From Saprospiraceae bacterium (GTDB lineage: Bacteria > Bacteroidota > Bacteroidia > Chitinophagales > Saprospiraceae): DNA of 64,000 nucleotides. Each line of letters begins with the position of its first letter. Within the stretch, counting starts at the first letter, position 1. Below the pieces are notes generated by a model that did not search any database, was not told the origin of the DNA, and saw only the letters and a list, made by a program, of their open reading frames with translations. The position numbers and the translations under genes are program-made. This document shows, one piece after another, positions 18,217 to 26,865 of this stretch. The stretch covers positions 3,348,001-3,412,000 of the forward strand of contig JADJXD010000001.1 of the NCBI GenBank assembly GCA_016715985.1, given 5' to 3'.

Positions 18217-19020
18217 TCAGAATTTTTCAGGTACAAATTTAGCCAACTCTGACATTTTTGCATCTTTTAAAATGAATGTATCGTTTGAGAAGCTAAAGTT
18301 TGTAACTTCTCCTAAGGCTTTAAATAATTTATCTTCTGTTTTCATGTTTTCACACGCCATTTTTGTGGATGCCATAGGAGAAAATGTGATCTTGTCACCA
18401 TCTGAAATAGTAAAGCCGCCATTGAAATTATTGCATCCGGCATTTCCAAAGGCTCTGTTACCAATAGATTTTAGTGTCAGGTGAGTGGATTTTAATTCTT
18501 TTGCGGATTCAGAATTAGCCTGACCGTTTATTTCTTGTAATATCCATTTCTTCTCTAAGATATCGGACATATTTTTTTTCAAAATATATTGATCAGCCAA
18601 TTCACCTTTTATAATTTCGCCGGACATATCTAATTGCGTCAGCTTATTTTCACCCACCTGAAACCGAATTACATTATCGGAAATTCCATTTTTAAAAAGT
18701 GTGATTACTGAGCCTGCATCATTCCATTTGAAATTTCCATCTTCAACAAATACTTCATCTGATTTACCGAGGTATTTAGTTTCCAGTTGATAACTATTGT
18801 CTTTACCCAACAATATCATCGACTGAATCCCTTCGCAGTCGGCACAGGGAACAGTACCTTCATAAACTCCGACCCAATCCAATGAATTCAAGCTGTTATG
18901 TTCATCCGTTTTATCGGGTGTTTGATTGTTATTATCATTTCCGGAATTTTTTGGACCACATGACATAATTACAAATACAAATAAGAGGGTTAAAGCCGAA
19001 TAAGTTTTAATAGAATTCAT
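18217..19020 (-). CDS. Lipoprotein with NlpE-like and META (HslJ-like) domains
   Basis: A 267-aa lipoprotein with lipobox ending in MSC21. Residues about 50-150 resemble the NlpE N-terminal domain, with the characteristic GTVPCADCEGI (the CxxC motif). Residues about 155-260 are a META/HslJ-like domain with FGNAGCNNFNGGF. In enterobacteria NlpE is an outer-membrane lipoprotein that senses surface contact, copper or lipoprotein-export stress, and HslJ is a heat-shock outer-membrane protein. The fusion is common in Bacteroidota, but its function is not established. It is divergent from an ECF sigma gene with only 48 nt between the two start codons, so shared control and an envelope-sensing role are plausible (inference). 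Confidence 0.83.
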   Translation of the reverse strand: MNSIKTYSALTLLFVFVIMSCGPKNSGNDNNNQTPDKTDEHNSLNSLDWVGVYEGTVPCADCEGIQSMILLGKDNSYQLETKYLGKSDEVFVEDGNFKWNDAGSVITLFKNGISDNVIRFQVGENKLTQLDMSGEIIKGELADQYILKKNMSDILEKKWILQEINGQANSESAKELKSTHLTLKSIGNRAFGNAGCNNFNGGFTISDGDKITFSPMASTKMACENMKTEDKLFKALGEVTNFSFSNDTFILKDAKMSELAKFVPEKF

Positions 19021-19052
19021 TTTGATTAATATTTTATTTCAATCAAAAACGT

Positions 19053-19060
19053 TAGATTTG
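19053..19060 (+). promoter_or_regulatory. -7 element in the lipoprotein/sigma intergenic region
   Basis: TAGATTTG fits TAnnTTTG in the 48-nt gap between the divergent lipoprotein and sigma-factor genes. A transcript would begin near 19067. That would make the GTG at 19069 leaderless, or leave an 85-nt leader if the TTG at 19153 is the real start. Confidence 0.35.
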
Positions 19061-19068
19061 GTAAAAAA

Positions 19069-19722
19069 GTGCAGATTTTGAAAAAAAACAGCATTTGTTT
19101 CCAACCTTTTTCAGTTTCCGATCGTCAGATAATAGTAAAACAAAAGCAAGAGTTGAAAATAGTAGCTTTACATCAGGAATTAGAGACACTTATCCGAAAA
19201 GCCGGAAATAAAGATCGGCAAGCTCAAAAGGTGCTTTACAACAGATATGCTCCAAAGCTACTGAGTGTTTGCAGACAATATATTTCAGATATTTATGCAG
19301 CAGAAGATGTAATGGTCAGTGCTTTTATGAAAATTTTTACAAATCTGGACAGGTTTGAAAACCGAGGAAATTTTGAGGCTTGGATCAGACGAATTGTTGT
19401 AAATGAATCTATATCATATATCAGAGCCAATAGTAAAGTCAGATTTATTGAAGACAGTATATCGGAAATAACTGCAACTGAAACTTCCGACAGCGCATTA
19501 TTGACTGCAGATATTCAGGCATTGGTAGATAAATTGCCGGAAGGATGCAAAATGGTATTTATGATGTATGCCGTTGAAGGCTACAAGCATCATGAAATTG
19601 CAGCTATGTTGAATATCAGTGAAGGTACTTCCAAATCACAGCTTTCATATGCCCGAAAAATATTACAAAGTATGCTTCAAAATATAAATAATCAGAGTAA
19701 TGAATCGCAAAATCGAAGATAA
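19069..19722 (+). CDS. ECF-type RNA polymerase sigma-70 factor
   Basis: A 217-aa reading frame with sigma region 2 (about 45-112, including the DxxAEDVMVSAFMKIF helix and AWIRRIVVNESISYIR) and region 4 (about 148-205, LPEGCKMVFMMYAVEGYKHH followed by the HEIAAMLNISEGTSKSQLSY helix-turn-helix). There is no N-terminal domain 1.1, as expected for ECF factors. No ATG precedes the sigma domain. GTG at 19069 gives the full length; TTG at 19153 would remove 28 non-conserved residues and fits the family better. The 3' end overlaps the next gene by 23 nt, the usual sign of a sigma/anti-sigma pair. Confidence 0.88.
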   Translation: MQILKKNSICFQPFSVSDRQIIVKQKQELKIVALHQELETLIRKAGNKDRQAQKVLYNRYAPKLLSVCRQYISDIYAAEDVMVSAFMKIFTNLDRFENRGNFEAWIRRIVVNESISYIRANSKVRFIEDSISEITATETSDSALLTADIQALVDKLPEGCKMVFMMYAVEGYKHHEIAAMLNISEGTSKSQLSYARKILQSMLQNINNQSNESQNRR

Positions 19723-20494
19723 TATAATCAAAACATATTTTGATGAGCGAAAGATACAGCCATCAGACAAGTCGTGGGATAGATTGGATGCAATGCTGGC
19801 CGTATCTGAGAAAAAGGAAGAAAGCAGGATCTTGCCTGTGTGGTGGCTCAGGACAGCAGCAGCAATTTTTATTCTTGCTGTTTCTGCCATTTTATTTTTC
19901 AATAATGTGGATCATGTTGAAGAGAATAATGTAGTGCATTTAGATAATCCAGCTGTCAAGTCAGAAGAATTGCCGACTAATATATCCGCCGGACAAAATG
20001 ATGAAGTGTCTGATGCAGAGACGAATAGTGGAAAATTCACTGAATTGATAAAAACTCCTGTTACCGGTAGCAGATCTGTAGAAGTCGTAAAAATTAATTC
20101 GGAATTGCATGTATCAGGAAAAAATTCAGAAAACAAAATGGTGAGCGAAGTCGCTAATTCAGATATGGTGGTTGTTGAAGTTGATGAGAATTTAAAAAAA
20201 TCCGGTTCTGAAAATGAATTGCATCAATCGGATTTAAAAAGTAGAAAACCAACATTAAACATAGATGCGGCGACGCTGTTAGCTTCCATAGATTCAAAAC
20301 AGACATCAGATGTTTCTGTTGCAGAAAACAAGTCCATTAATAGAAAAGCATTGAATATTGATGCCAATAAATTATTGGCAGATGCGGAAGATGATGCTGC
20401 AAAAGGGTTTATGAACAAAGTTTTTAAAACATTGCACGAAACGTCAACTAACGTACTGACATCTGTTAACAACAGAAATCATATAAAACAATAA
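19700..20494 (+). CDS. Single-pass membrane protein, probable anti-sigma factor
   Basis: A 264-aa protein: about 50 cytoplasmic residues with helix-forming sequence (DKSWDRLDAMLAVSEKKEES), one membrane segment (about 52-70, AAAIFILAVSAILFF), then an acidic, low-complexity periplasmic part. This arrangement and the 23-nt overlap with the sigma gene suggest an anti-sigma factor, but I see no zinc-binding HxxxCxxC motif, so it is not a classical ZAS-type protein. The periplasmic part repeats the motif LNIDAxxLLA twice (about residues 188 and 218). It precedes the outer-membrane protein gene by 36 nt. Confidence 0.65.
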   Translation: MNRKIEDNIIKTYFDERKIQPSDKSWDRLDAMLAVSEKKEESRILPVWWLRTAAAIFILAVSAILFFNNVDHVEENNVVHLDNPAVKSEELPTNISAGQNDEVSDAETNSGKFTELIKTPVTGSRSVEVVKINSELHVSGKNSENKMVSEVANSDMVVVEVDENLKKSGSENELHQSDLKSRKPTLNIDAATLLASIDSKQTSDVSVAENKSINRKALNIDANKLLADAEDDAAKGFMNKVFKTLHETSTNVLTSVNNRNHIKQ

Positions 20495-20530
20495 TTCACT
20501 TAATTAATTCACCCATAAAAATTTTAATAA

Positions 20531-21580
20531 ATGAAAAATGTATTTTATACACTTGCTTTGCTTTTGTTCACATTATCCGCTGCAACAGGGCAGGGAACAT
20601 TTGAAAAAAGGATAAAATCTATCAGTGACCACATTGAAAAAATCAACAAAGAAGAACGTGAAGTTCTTAAAAACGAAGTTGATGCGATAAATGACAAATT
20701 AGATGCAGGAACTATCAACCGAGACGAAGCTTCCACTTTGAAACTACAGGCCGCCGAGCAGAGCGCTGCCCGAATCGCTACCAAAGTTGCACCATTTGAA
20801 GAAGAAATTCAGGATCTGGTAAAACAAAAAGCAGAAGGAAAATTTTCAAATGAAACCACTGTCATTGAATCGGATGATCAAAGAATCAAAATTGAATTTA
20901 GTCCTAGATGGAAAGAGAAAAAGCGAGGACAACCACGGACCACTTCCCAGTTTGTATTTGCCTTCGGCAGAAATAACCTGGTTACAGACGGAGATTTCAA
21001 CAGTATCAGTGATTCTGACTTCAGATTTGGAAACAGCAGATTTTATGAGTGGGGATTAACTTATAAAACCAGAATTTTTGCAAACAACAACTTCCTGCAC
21101 TTTAAATATGGTCTTTCATTGATTTACAACAATCTGAGACCTACCGATAACCGTTATTTTGTAGAAAACGGGAATCAAACAGAATTAGCACAGTTTCCGG
21201 AACAACTTACCAAAGAAGTATATTTCAGAAATATTCAGTTGGTACTTCCTTTGCATTTAGAGTTTGACTTTGGTAAAAAGAAGGTGAATGATGACAAAGT
21301 AGTATTTAAAACACAGAAAACCGTTCGGGCAGGATTGGGTGGATATGCAGGTTTTAATCTCAGAACCAGACAAATATTACATTACCGACAGGGTAATAAC
21401 GATGTGTACCAAAAAATCAAAGGAGACTATAACACCAATAGCTTTATCTATGGCTTAGGTGCATACATCGGATATAAAGATATAAGCTTTTATACAAAAT
21501 ATGATCTGAATAATTTGTTCAGAAATAATCCGGTGGATCAGAACAACATATCATTCGGGTTGAGATTTGACTTCAATTAA
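20531..21580 (+). CDS. Outer-membrane beta-barrel protein with N-terminal coiled coil
   Basis: A 349-aa exported protein. The signal peptide is residues 1-20 (hydrophobic core LALLLFTLSA). Residues about 25-115 are a charged helical/coiled-coil region, and the remainder alternates in beta strands ending in the aromatic FGLRFDFN typical of outer-membrane barrels. The coiled coil would sit in the periplasm, possibly reaching the anti-sigma protein encoded just upstream (inference). A strong terminator closes the sigma/anti-sigma/barrel operon about 80 nt downstream. I do not recognise a named family. Confidence 0.7.
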   Translation: MKNVFYTLALLLFTLSAATGQGTFEKRIKSISDHIEKINKEEREVLKNEVDAINDKLDAGTINRDEASTLKLQAAEQSAARIATKVAPFEEEIQDLVKQKAEGKFSNETTVIESDDQRIKIEFSPRWKEKKRGQPRTTSQFVFAFGRNNLVTDGDFNSISDSDFRFGNSRFYEWGLTYKTRIFANNNFLHFKYGLSLIYNNLRPTDNRYFVENGNQTELAQFPEQLTKEVYFRNIQLVLPLHLEFDFGKKKVNDDKVVFKTQKTVRAGLGGYAGFNLRTRQILHYRQGNNDVYQKIKGDYNTNSFIYGLGAYIGYKDISFYTKYDLNNLFRNNPVDQNNISFGLRFDFN

Positions 21581-21660
21581 ACATTTATCACATTATTAAG
21601 GTAACATAATCCTTAAGCTATATGTGACAAGTTCCATAATTGATTTCCTGCCGATACATG

Positions 21661-21707
21661 TTTCCGTCTGTCCCTGCTTAATCAGAGACAGACGGAAATT
21701 TTATTTT
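21661..21707 (+). terminator. Strong Rho-independent terminator
   Basis: A perfect 12-bp stem TTTCCGTCTGTC (21661-21672) with GACAGACGGAAA (21687-21698), followed by TTTTATTTT. It ends the sigma/anti-sigma/barrel operon, and its reverse may also serve the convergent lipoprotein gene. Confidence 0.85.
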
Positions 21708-21760
21708 GTCAATTCAAACACTATTGGTTTGTAAAATCAATCAATTTACTGTATCAAGGT

Positions 21761-24700
21761 TTATTTTACGTCTCTTATCTTTATATTTCTGAACCATACT
21801 TTGTCTCCGTGATCCTGCAAAGATATATGTCCTCCTTTTGCCAGACCAAAATCCGGCATGTCTTTAAACTTACTGCCTGCTACCATTTTTTTCCAGGCTT
21901 CGTCATGCATGGTTGTGCTGACCACATTGATACCGTTCAGCCAGAAATCGAGTTTGCCACCCACATTTCTGATGCGGGCTTCATTCCATTCTCCTGCTGG
22001 TTTGACCGCCGGTATTTTTGATTCAATCAAATCATAAAGATCTCCTGCCCTATGTGTTCTGTATTTGGAATCAGGATGACAACTATTGTCCAATACCTGC
22101 ATTTCAGGGCCCGTTTGCCACACATAATCGTATTTATCACTCTCGACAACATTGAAGATAATTCCGCTGTTCCCACAATTAGCGATTTTCCATTCCAGAC
22201 TCAACTCATAATTCTCATAACTCTTGTCGGTAATAATATCACCGCCATCTGCAGCTTGCCACCCTCCGTTTTTATCCGGGCGGGCTTCCAGGTGAATAGC
22301 TTCATTATCTATGATCCAGCTTTTGCCGATTGTTTGCTTTCTGAAATTTCGCCAGCCATTCATACTTTTTCCATCAAAGAGAAGCTTCCAACCGGCCGCT
22401 TTTTCAATATCAGTCAATGTATTATTGGCAAATGTAAAAGGAGCTTTACTGACTACGCCGGGGTTGTCTTTTGGAATTTGATTCATCGTGTACCAGCCTT
22501 CAGTGGATAGTATCGGATTACCTGCTTCACTGATAAAATGTTTTTTTAGACGAATATATATGACATGACCGGGTTTCATGCCCTGTAAAGCCAAGAATAC
22601 TTTTTTCCTGTCATCTGAAACAGTCGCAGAAGTTACATTTAATCGTCGTTCATCCAGTTTTGGTCCACCATATTCTTCTGTAGGTTTGTAATACCATTGT
22701 ATGATTTCATATTGTGCAGGATTCCAGCCATCTACGGATTGTAAGGGTTCTGTAAACTCTATTTCGATACCATTTGATTTAGCTCTGATTGCCAACATTT
22801 CAAGGGTGCTTTTGCCGTTATAACTTAGTTTTTGAAGTCCGTAAGCAAGTTTTCCGGATTGGCCCCAGTTGCCGGGATTGCCAATACCTCCGACATACAA
22901 TGCATTATCAGGTCCCCAGACAATTCTGTTAACCCCGGCTTCGAGTCCCTGAATAAACCGAAAAACACATCCCTGAAGCTGTCCGTTTATTTCTTCCACA
23001 AATACACGTTTGATACCACCATGCGTTACTTCCCCATGAATCATTTGACCTTTGTACGGGCCAACATTAATATAGGAAGGTGTACTGGGTGAATTACCGA
23101 TTTCGTCCTGTGGCAACCAAACGACCGGCGGTTTTTCAATCCATGATTTGCTTGCTTCCGGCTCTACAGACCTGGATCCAAACCATGCACCTTCTGTAAC
23201 ATGTACAATCTTGGAAGATGGAAGCCAGTCTCCCTGATTGTCAGCAACAAAAATTTCACCATTAAAACCTACGCCTATGCCATTGGGGGTACGAAGTCCT
23301 GATGCTATAAATTCCAGTTTACCGGTATTTTTATTCACTTTTATTACCCTTCCTCTGTCTTTTATCTGCGGTTGTGTACTAGCACCACCGGGATTTATGG
23401 CAGTCGCCAATGTTGCATAAAAGAACCCATCTTTATATTCAAGTCCGAAACCGAATTCATGAAAATTGGCCGATACTTCCCAGTCAGATGTCAAAGTCTG
23501 ATATTCATCTACTATGTCATCTTTATTTGTGTCAATCAGACGTGTCATTTCCTGTTTCTGCATTACATAAATGGTATCGTTGACAATTTTGAGACCTAAT
23601 GGTTCCGCCAAACCAAAAGCTATTCTTTTGGCAGTCATAATCGTTGAATCTCCACTTTGTACATTATTTAGCACGTAAACTGAACCTGCCTCATCCCAGG
23701 TACTTACAACCATCCTGCCATCTGACAGAAAATCCATACCTCCTACTTTAGGTTTAAAACTATCAGGTCGGGCCTGTGCCAGATCAAAGGATGGATGTAC
23801 CTCTGTCAACGGGTACTGATCACCGGGTATTTTTGACACAGCTGCCATGGGCAAAGTGAGATTGCCCAATTTAGATTGCATCTCTCTCTGATGAAAAATA
23901 TTAAAAGGCGATATCACTTCAAATTCTTCTTTACCGGGTTTCTTCCAGTTGAATGATAAAAATTTTCCACCACTACCCTGAAAATATTCTAACCTGAAGG
24001 GGTAATATCCTTTTTGTAATGTTAAAGCTACTTCTTTATATTCGGTGCCGTGTAAACTATCATTATCCAATATCTTTTTATCACCCAGATAAACCAATGA
24101 ACCATCGTCACTCCAGATATGGAAAAGATAGGTTCCGGCAGTATCTACTTTAATGAGTCCCTCACCTGTTAAAGCAAAACTACCGGTAAGCTCTTTAAAA
24201 TCATTGCCGGACAAATTATCAAAGTTCGGTAAAACGCCGGCGAACTTTGCCTTTTGGCCTTCTTTAATATTAGGCATCACTTTTACAGACGGTGGAATAT
24301 CATATACCTTCACTATACTGCCCGAAATTAATGAATTTTCTTTGACAGAAGTATCCGGAGACATATCAAACTGTATCGCAGGAGATGTAACTTCTGCATT
24401 TTTATCATCATCCAGACTCAAAATATATTTTACCATTTCTGTAATGTCTTCATCAGCCAGATCAGGGTGAGGTGTCATTTGCTGATTCCCCCATATTCCT
24501 GATCCTCCATTTTTTATTTTTGAGGACAATAACGTAATGTTTGCGTCATTATTGATATATTTTTCGGCAATCGCAACATAAGAAGGACCTACTGTTTTTC
24601 TGGTTTTATTATGGCAGGTTTTACAGTCACTTTTAGCGATAAGGCTAAGTCCTTGCGGAATCCCACCTGGATTTTCGTCCAATTCGTCATCTACTCCTCC

Positions 24701-25444
24701 TGCAATGTTTTTATTTGATATGGTGGGGTTTTTAAGGAATGTGGTGTGGTAGGTAGTTTTGCCATTACTGTTTAAAAGAATAGTAAAATCCATATTAAGG
24801 CTTGTAATTTTTTCAACAGCCACTTCTTCTTTGGATATAATTTCTATTTTACCATCGGTGATTACATTATTTTCTGCTACAATGGAAGAAGTATTGGTTT
24901 GAAGCAAGACTGCAATCCCTTCGGGAACATCTGAAGTGGTAAAGTTCCTTTCCAGTACCGGTTGACCGGCGTCTGAAAGTTCCGCCTCGACCATTTCATA
25001 CACCCGAACAGGCTGATTTAAACTTTCCGCAGACAATTCGTACATCAACTCAACGTGGCCTTCAAAGAATCTGTGACCTTTATATTTAAATCCGGTCTGT
25101 AATCTTTCACCGTTTGCTTTTATTAATGTCCACGGATTTTCATGTTTATTTTCAACATAAGCATCTCCTATACTGATAGGCTGCGGACCATGAGCAGTGG
25201 TATAAACAGCACCATCAAAAAGGACAGTGCCCTTCCATGCTTTATAAAGTGCACCTGTATGGGTATGATATGCAGCCCATACCTTATCTGACAGCGCAAG
25301 TGTAATAATTCTTGGCTTTAGGTCTAAAACGGACCGAAAAACCCAATGATCAATTGGTCTTGGAATGTTGGTATCAGGTGCATTCTTACATGAGAAGAAA
25401 ATTAAAAAGAGAACGAAAACAATTAATATTTTATCAATGCGCAT
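21761..25444 (-). CDS. Large lipoprotein: cytochrome c, PA14, propeller and DUF1080 domains
   Basis: I place the start at the ATG at 25444 (1227 aa). It begins a clean lipoprotein signal with lipobox FFSC19, and a -7 promoter lies downstream of the longer possible start at 25630. Domains in order: N-terminal beta-rich region, class I cytochrome c (CKTCH near residue 273), PA14-like carbohydrate-binding domain (about 420-510, SDDGSLVYLGDKKI), a sorbosone-dehydrogenase-like beta-propeller (about 540-880), a short Ig-like link, and C-terminal DUF1080 (about 1018-1227, WKLLFDGKSMNGWRNF), a fold of 3-keto-disaccharide hydrolases. This combination suggests surface oxidation or cleavage of sugars with electron transfer through the heme. 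The exact substrate is unknown. Confidence 0.85.
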   Translation of the reverse strand: MRIDKILIVFVLFLIFFSCKNAPDTNIPRPIDHWVFRSVLDLKPRIITLALSDKVWAAYHTHTGALYKAWKGTVLFDGAVYTTAHGPQPISIGDAYVENKHENPWTLIKANGERLQTGFKYKGHRFFEGHVELMYELSAESLNQPVRVYEMVEAELSDAGQPVLERNFTTSDVPEGIAVLLQTNTSSIVAENNVITDGKIEIISKEEVAVEKITSLNMDFTILLNSNGKTTYHTTFLKNPTISNKNIAGGVDDELDENPGGIPQGLSLIAKSDCKTCHNKTRKTVGPSYVAIAEKYINNDANITLLSSKIKNGGSGIWGNQQMTPHPDLADEDITEMVKYILSLDDDKNAEVTSPAIQFDMSPDTSVKENSLISGSIVKVYDIPPSVKVMPNIKEGQKAKFAGVLPNFDNLSGNDFKELTGSFALTGEGLIKVDTAGTYLFHIWSDDGSLVYLGDKKILDNDSLHGTEYKEVALTLQKGYYPFRLEYFQGSGGKFLSFNWKKPGKEEFEVISPFNIFHQREMQSKLGNLTLPMAAVSKIPGDQYPLTEVHPSFDLAQARPDSFKPKVGGMDFLSDGRMVVSTWDEAGSVYVLNNVQSGDSTIMTAKRIAFGLAEPLGLKIVNDTIYVMQKQEMTRLIDTNKDDIVDEYQTLTSDWEVSANFHEFGFGLEYKDGFFYATLATAINPGGASTQPQIKDRGRVIKVNKNTGKLEFIASGLRTPNGIGVGFNGEIFVADNQGDWLPSSKIVHVTEGAWFGSRSVEPEASKSWIEKPPVVWLPQDEIGNSPSTPSYINVGPYKGQMIHGEVTHGGIKRVFVEEINGQLQGCVFRFIQGLEAGVNRIVWGPDNALYVGGIGNPGNWGQSGKLAYGLQKLSYNGKSTLEMLAIRAKSNGIEIEFTEPLQSVDGWNPAQYEIIQWYYKPTEEYGGPKLDERRLNVTSATVSDDRKKVFLALQGMKPGHVIYIRLKKHFISEAGNPILSTEGWYTMNQIPKDNPGVVSKAPFTFANNTLTDIEKAAGWKLLFDGKSMNGWRNFRKQTIGKSWIIDNEAIHLEARPDKNGGWQAADGGDIITDKSYENYELSLEWKIANCGNSGIIFNVVESDKYDYVWQTGPEMQVLDNSCHPDSKYRTHRAGDLYDLIESKIPAVKPAGEWNEARIRNVGGKLDFWLNGINVVSTTMHDEAWKKMVAGSKFKDMPDFGLAKGGHISLQDHGDKVWFRNIKIRDVK

Positions 25445-25573
25445 AATGTGGCTTTTACAGTTTTGAAATAATGCCCTAAAGTAAGCATAGATTTTAAAAT
25501 CGAAAAGATTATTAGCTGAATTGTTATTTCCAAATATATACGTAATTGCAATAAGATGTAAAAATCTGTAGTG

Positions 25574-25582
25574 GCAAATATA
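25574..25582 (-). promoter_or_regulatory. -7 element before the multidomain lipoprotein
   Basis: The minus strand reads TATATTTGC, matching TAnnTTTGC. A transcript from near 25567 could not include the alternative start codon at 25630, which supports the lipoprotein start at 25444. Confidence 0.5.
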
Positions 25583-25592
25583 AAAATGGTTG

Positions 25593-26048
25593 TTACAAAA
25601 ACTTCTCAACCACTTTTTCGCGATAATCAAATATTTCCTGCAATTTGTTTTTCACAAACAGACTATTTGCAATACGTCCCAAAAAACCAAGTGGTAATGC
25701 ATAGTGAACAATATCCGTCATTTCAACACCGCCATCCACTTCTTTGAACCAGTGTTGATGATGCCATAAACTGTAGGGGCCGAATCTCTGCTCATCTACA
25801 AAATATTCTTTATCCGATACATGTGTTATCTCAGTACACCAACTCATCGGGATGCCGAGAACAGGTGTCACAATATATGTGATGATTTGTCCTGAATACA
25901 TTTTCCCATCTCCAAGATCAGATGTGATTTCAAATCCCATGTATTCAGGTGTTATTTTTTTCAGGTTGACCGGGGAAGAAAAAAAATCCCACGCCCGTTC
26001 AAGACGAATGGGCAAAAACTGCTTTTTCTCTAATTTATAAACTTTCAT
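25593..26048 (-). CDS. SRPBCC (START/Bet v1-like) family protein
   Basis: A 151-aa protein with the SRPBCC pattern: a first strand ending in RAWDFFSSPVNLKKITP (about 19-35), GFEI, a central WCTEI strand and a C-terminal helix ending FDYREKVVEKFL. Proteins of this group bind hydrophobic ligands in a deep cavity; similar single-domain proteins occur in many Bacteroidota without a known ligand. It is upstream of and on the same strand as the multidomain lipoprotein, but the lipoprotein probably has its own promoter. No signal peptide, so cytoplasmic. Confidence 0.82.
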   Translation of the reverse strand: MKVYKLEKKQFLPIRLERAWDFFSSPVNLKKITPEYMGFEITSDLGDGKMYSGQIITYIVTPVLGIPMSWCTEITHVSDKEYFVDEQRFGPYSLWHHQHWFKEVDGGVEMTDIVHYALPLGFLGRIANSLFVKNKLQEIFDYREKVVEKFL

Positions 26049-26380
26049 TTGTTATTTATATATTATTTTGGGCTGCATAACATTCAATTTTGCTTAAAGG
26101 TTTTAGAAGAGGTGTGTAAACATAATGTACATTTTATTGCAAATAGTTTTAATGTGGGGAGGGCGTCCCTTAAGGGAATGAGCCTGCCAGACTCCGTAGG
26201 CAGGCAGGCCCGCCTGCCCACTGAGTCGGGCATGGGTTGCGGGTTGCAATAATCCAATTATTTCAATGGTTCTTAAACAAACAATGCCGTGCATTTTGTT
26301 ATACACACTTAAATGAGCTTTTTAAAGACGTTTAAGAAGTTTATACTATCTTTACATTTCAATTATTTAAAACCATCTCC
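26049..26380. other. 332-nt intergenic region with one dispersed repeat
   Basis: No gene or clear promoter consensus is seen. The region carries a GC-rich repeat at 26181-26217 (described separately), which stands out from the AT-rich flanks. TATCTTTA at 26346-26353 resembles a -7 element for the DinB-like gene but has A in place of the final G. Confidence 0.5.
26181..26217. repeat. GC-rich dispersed repeat, copy 1
   Basis: This 37-nt sequence matches 63426-63462 at 36 of 37 positions, in the same orientation. It contains nested GCCTGC/GCAGGC inverted repeats able to form hairpins (AGCCTGCC with GGCAGGC). Both copies lie between genes in otherwise AT-rich DNA. Confidence 0.85.
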
Positions 26381-26842
26381 ATGACCCCCGAACATAATAT
26401 GAGCATTACGCTGCAGAGTCGCAAAGCAGTAAAAAAAATAATGGACTCATTGACAGCAGAACAACTGAATCTGATTCCTGCAGGTTTTAAAAATAATATC
26501 ATCTGGAATTGTGCACATATTATTTCAATACAGCAGACACTTATTTATGGACTGGGAAATCGAACCTATCTCGTATCCGAAGACCAGATCAATGAATTTA
26601 CGATTGGTACTGTTCCTACGGTGAGATACGGGCAACCATTTATTGATCATATAAAAGGTCAATTGGTAAGTACTTATGCGCAAACGATCGAAGATGTAAG
26701 AGCAAACAAATTTACTGATTTCAGACCTTTTACGACAGCTTTACGCTTCGAAATAACTGATTTGGACTCAGCACTTGCCTTTAATCAATATCATGAGGCA
26801 CTACACATGGGCTACATTATGGGACTTAGGAAATTTGTTTAA
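26381..26842 (+). CDS. DinB-fold (DinB_2) family protein
   Basis: A 153-aa four-helix protein with the DinB/YfiT-type His positions: NCAHIISIQQTL (about 46-57) and YHEALHMGYIMGL (about 137-149). Members are metal-dependent, thiol-linked enzymes (for example bacillithiol transferases) or stress-induced proteins; the specific reaction is unknown here. A second in-frame ATG at 26399 is a possible start. The gene is alone, followed directly by an insertion element. Confidence 0.8.
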   Translation: MTPEHNMSITLQSRKAVKKIMDSLTAEQLNLIPAGFKNNIIWNCAHIISIQQTLIYGLGNRTYLVSEDQINEFTIGTVPTVRYGQPFIDHIKGQLVSTYAQTIEDVRANKFTDFRPFTTALRFEITDLDSALAFNQYHEALHMGYIMGLRKFV

Positions 26843-26865
26843 ATTTTTGATTCCTGTAATTTAAT

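Noticed and set aside
25445..25630. An N-terminal extension of 62 codons on the multidomain lipoprotein
   Set aside because: It lies upstream of a -7 promoter, overlaps the SRPBCC gene and would hide the lipoprotein signal peptide that starts at 25444.
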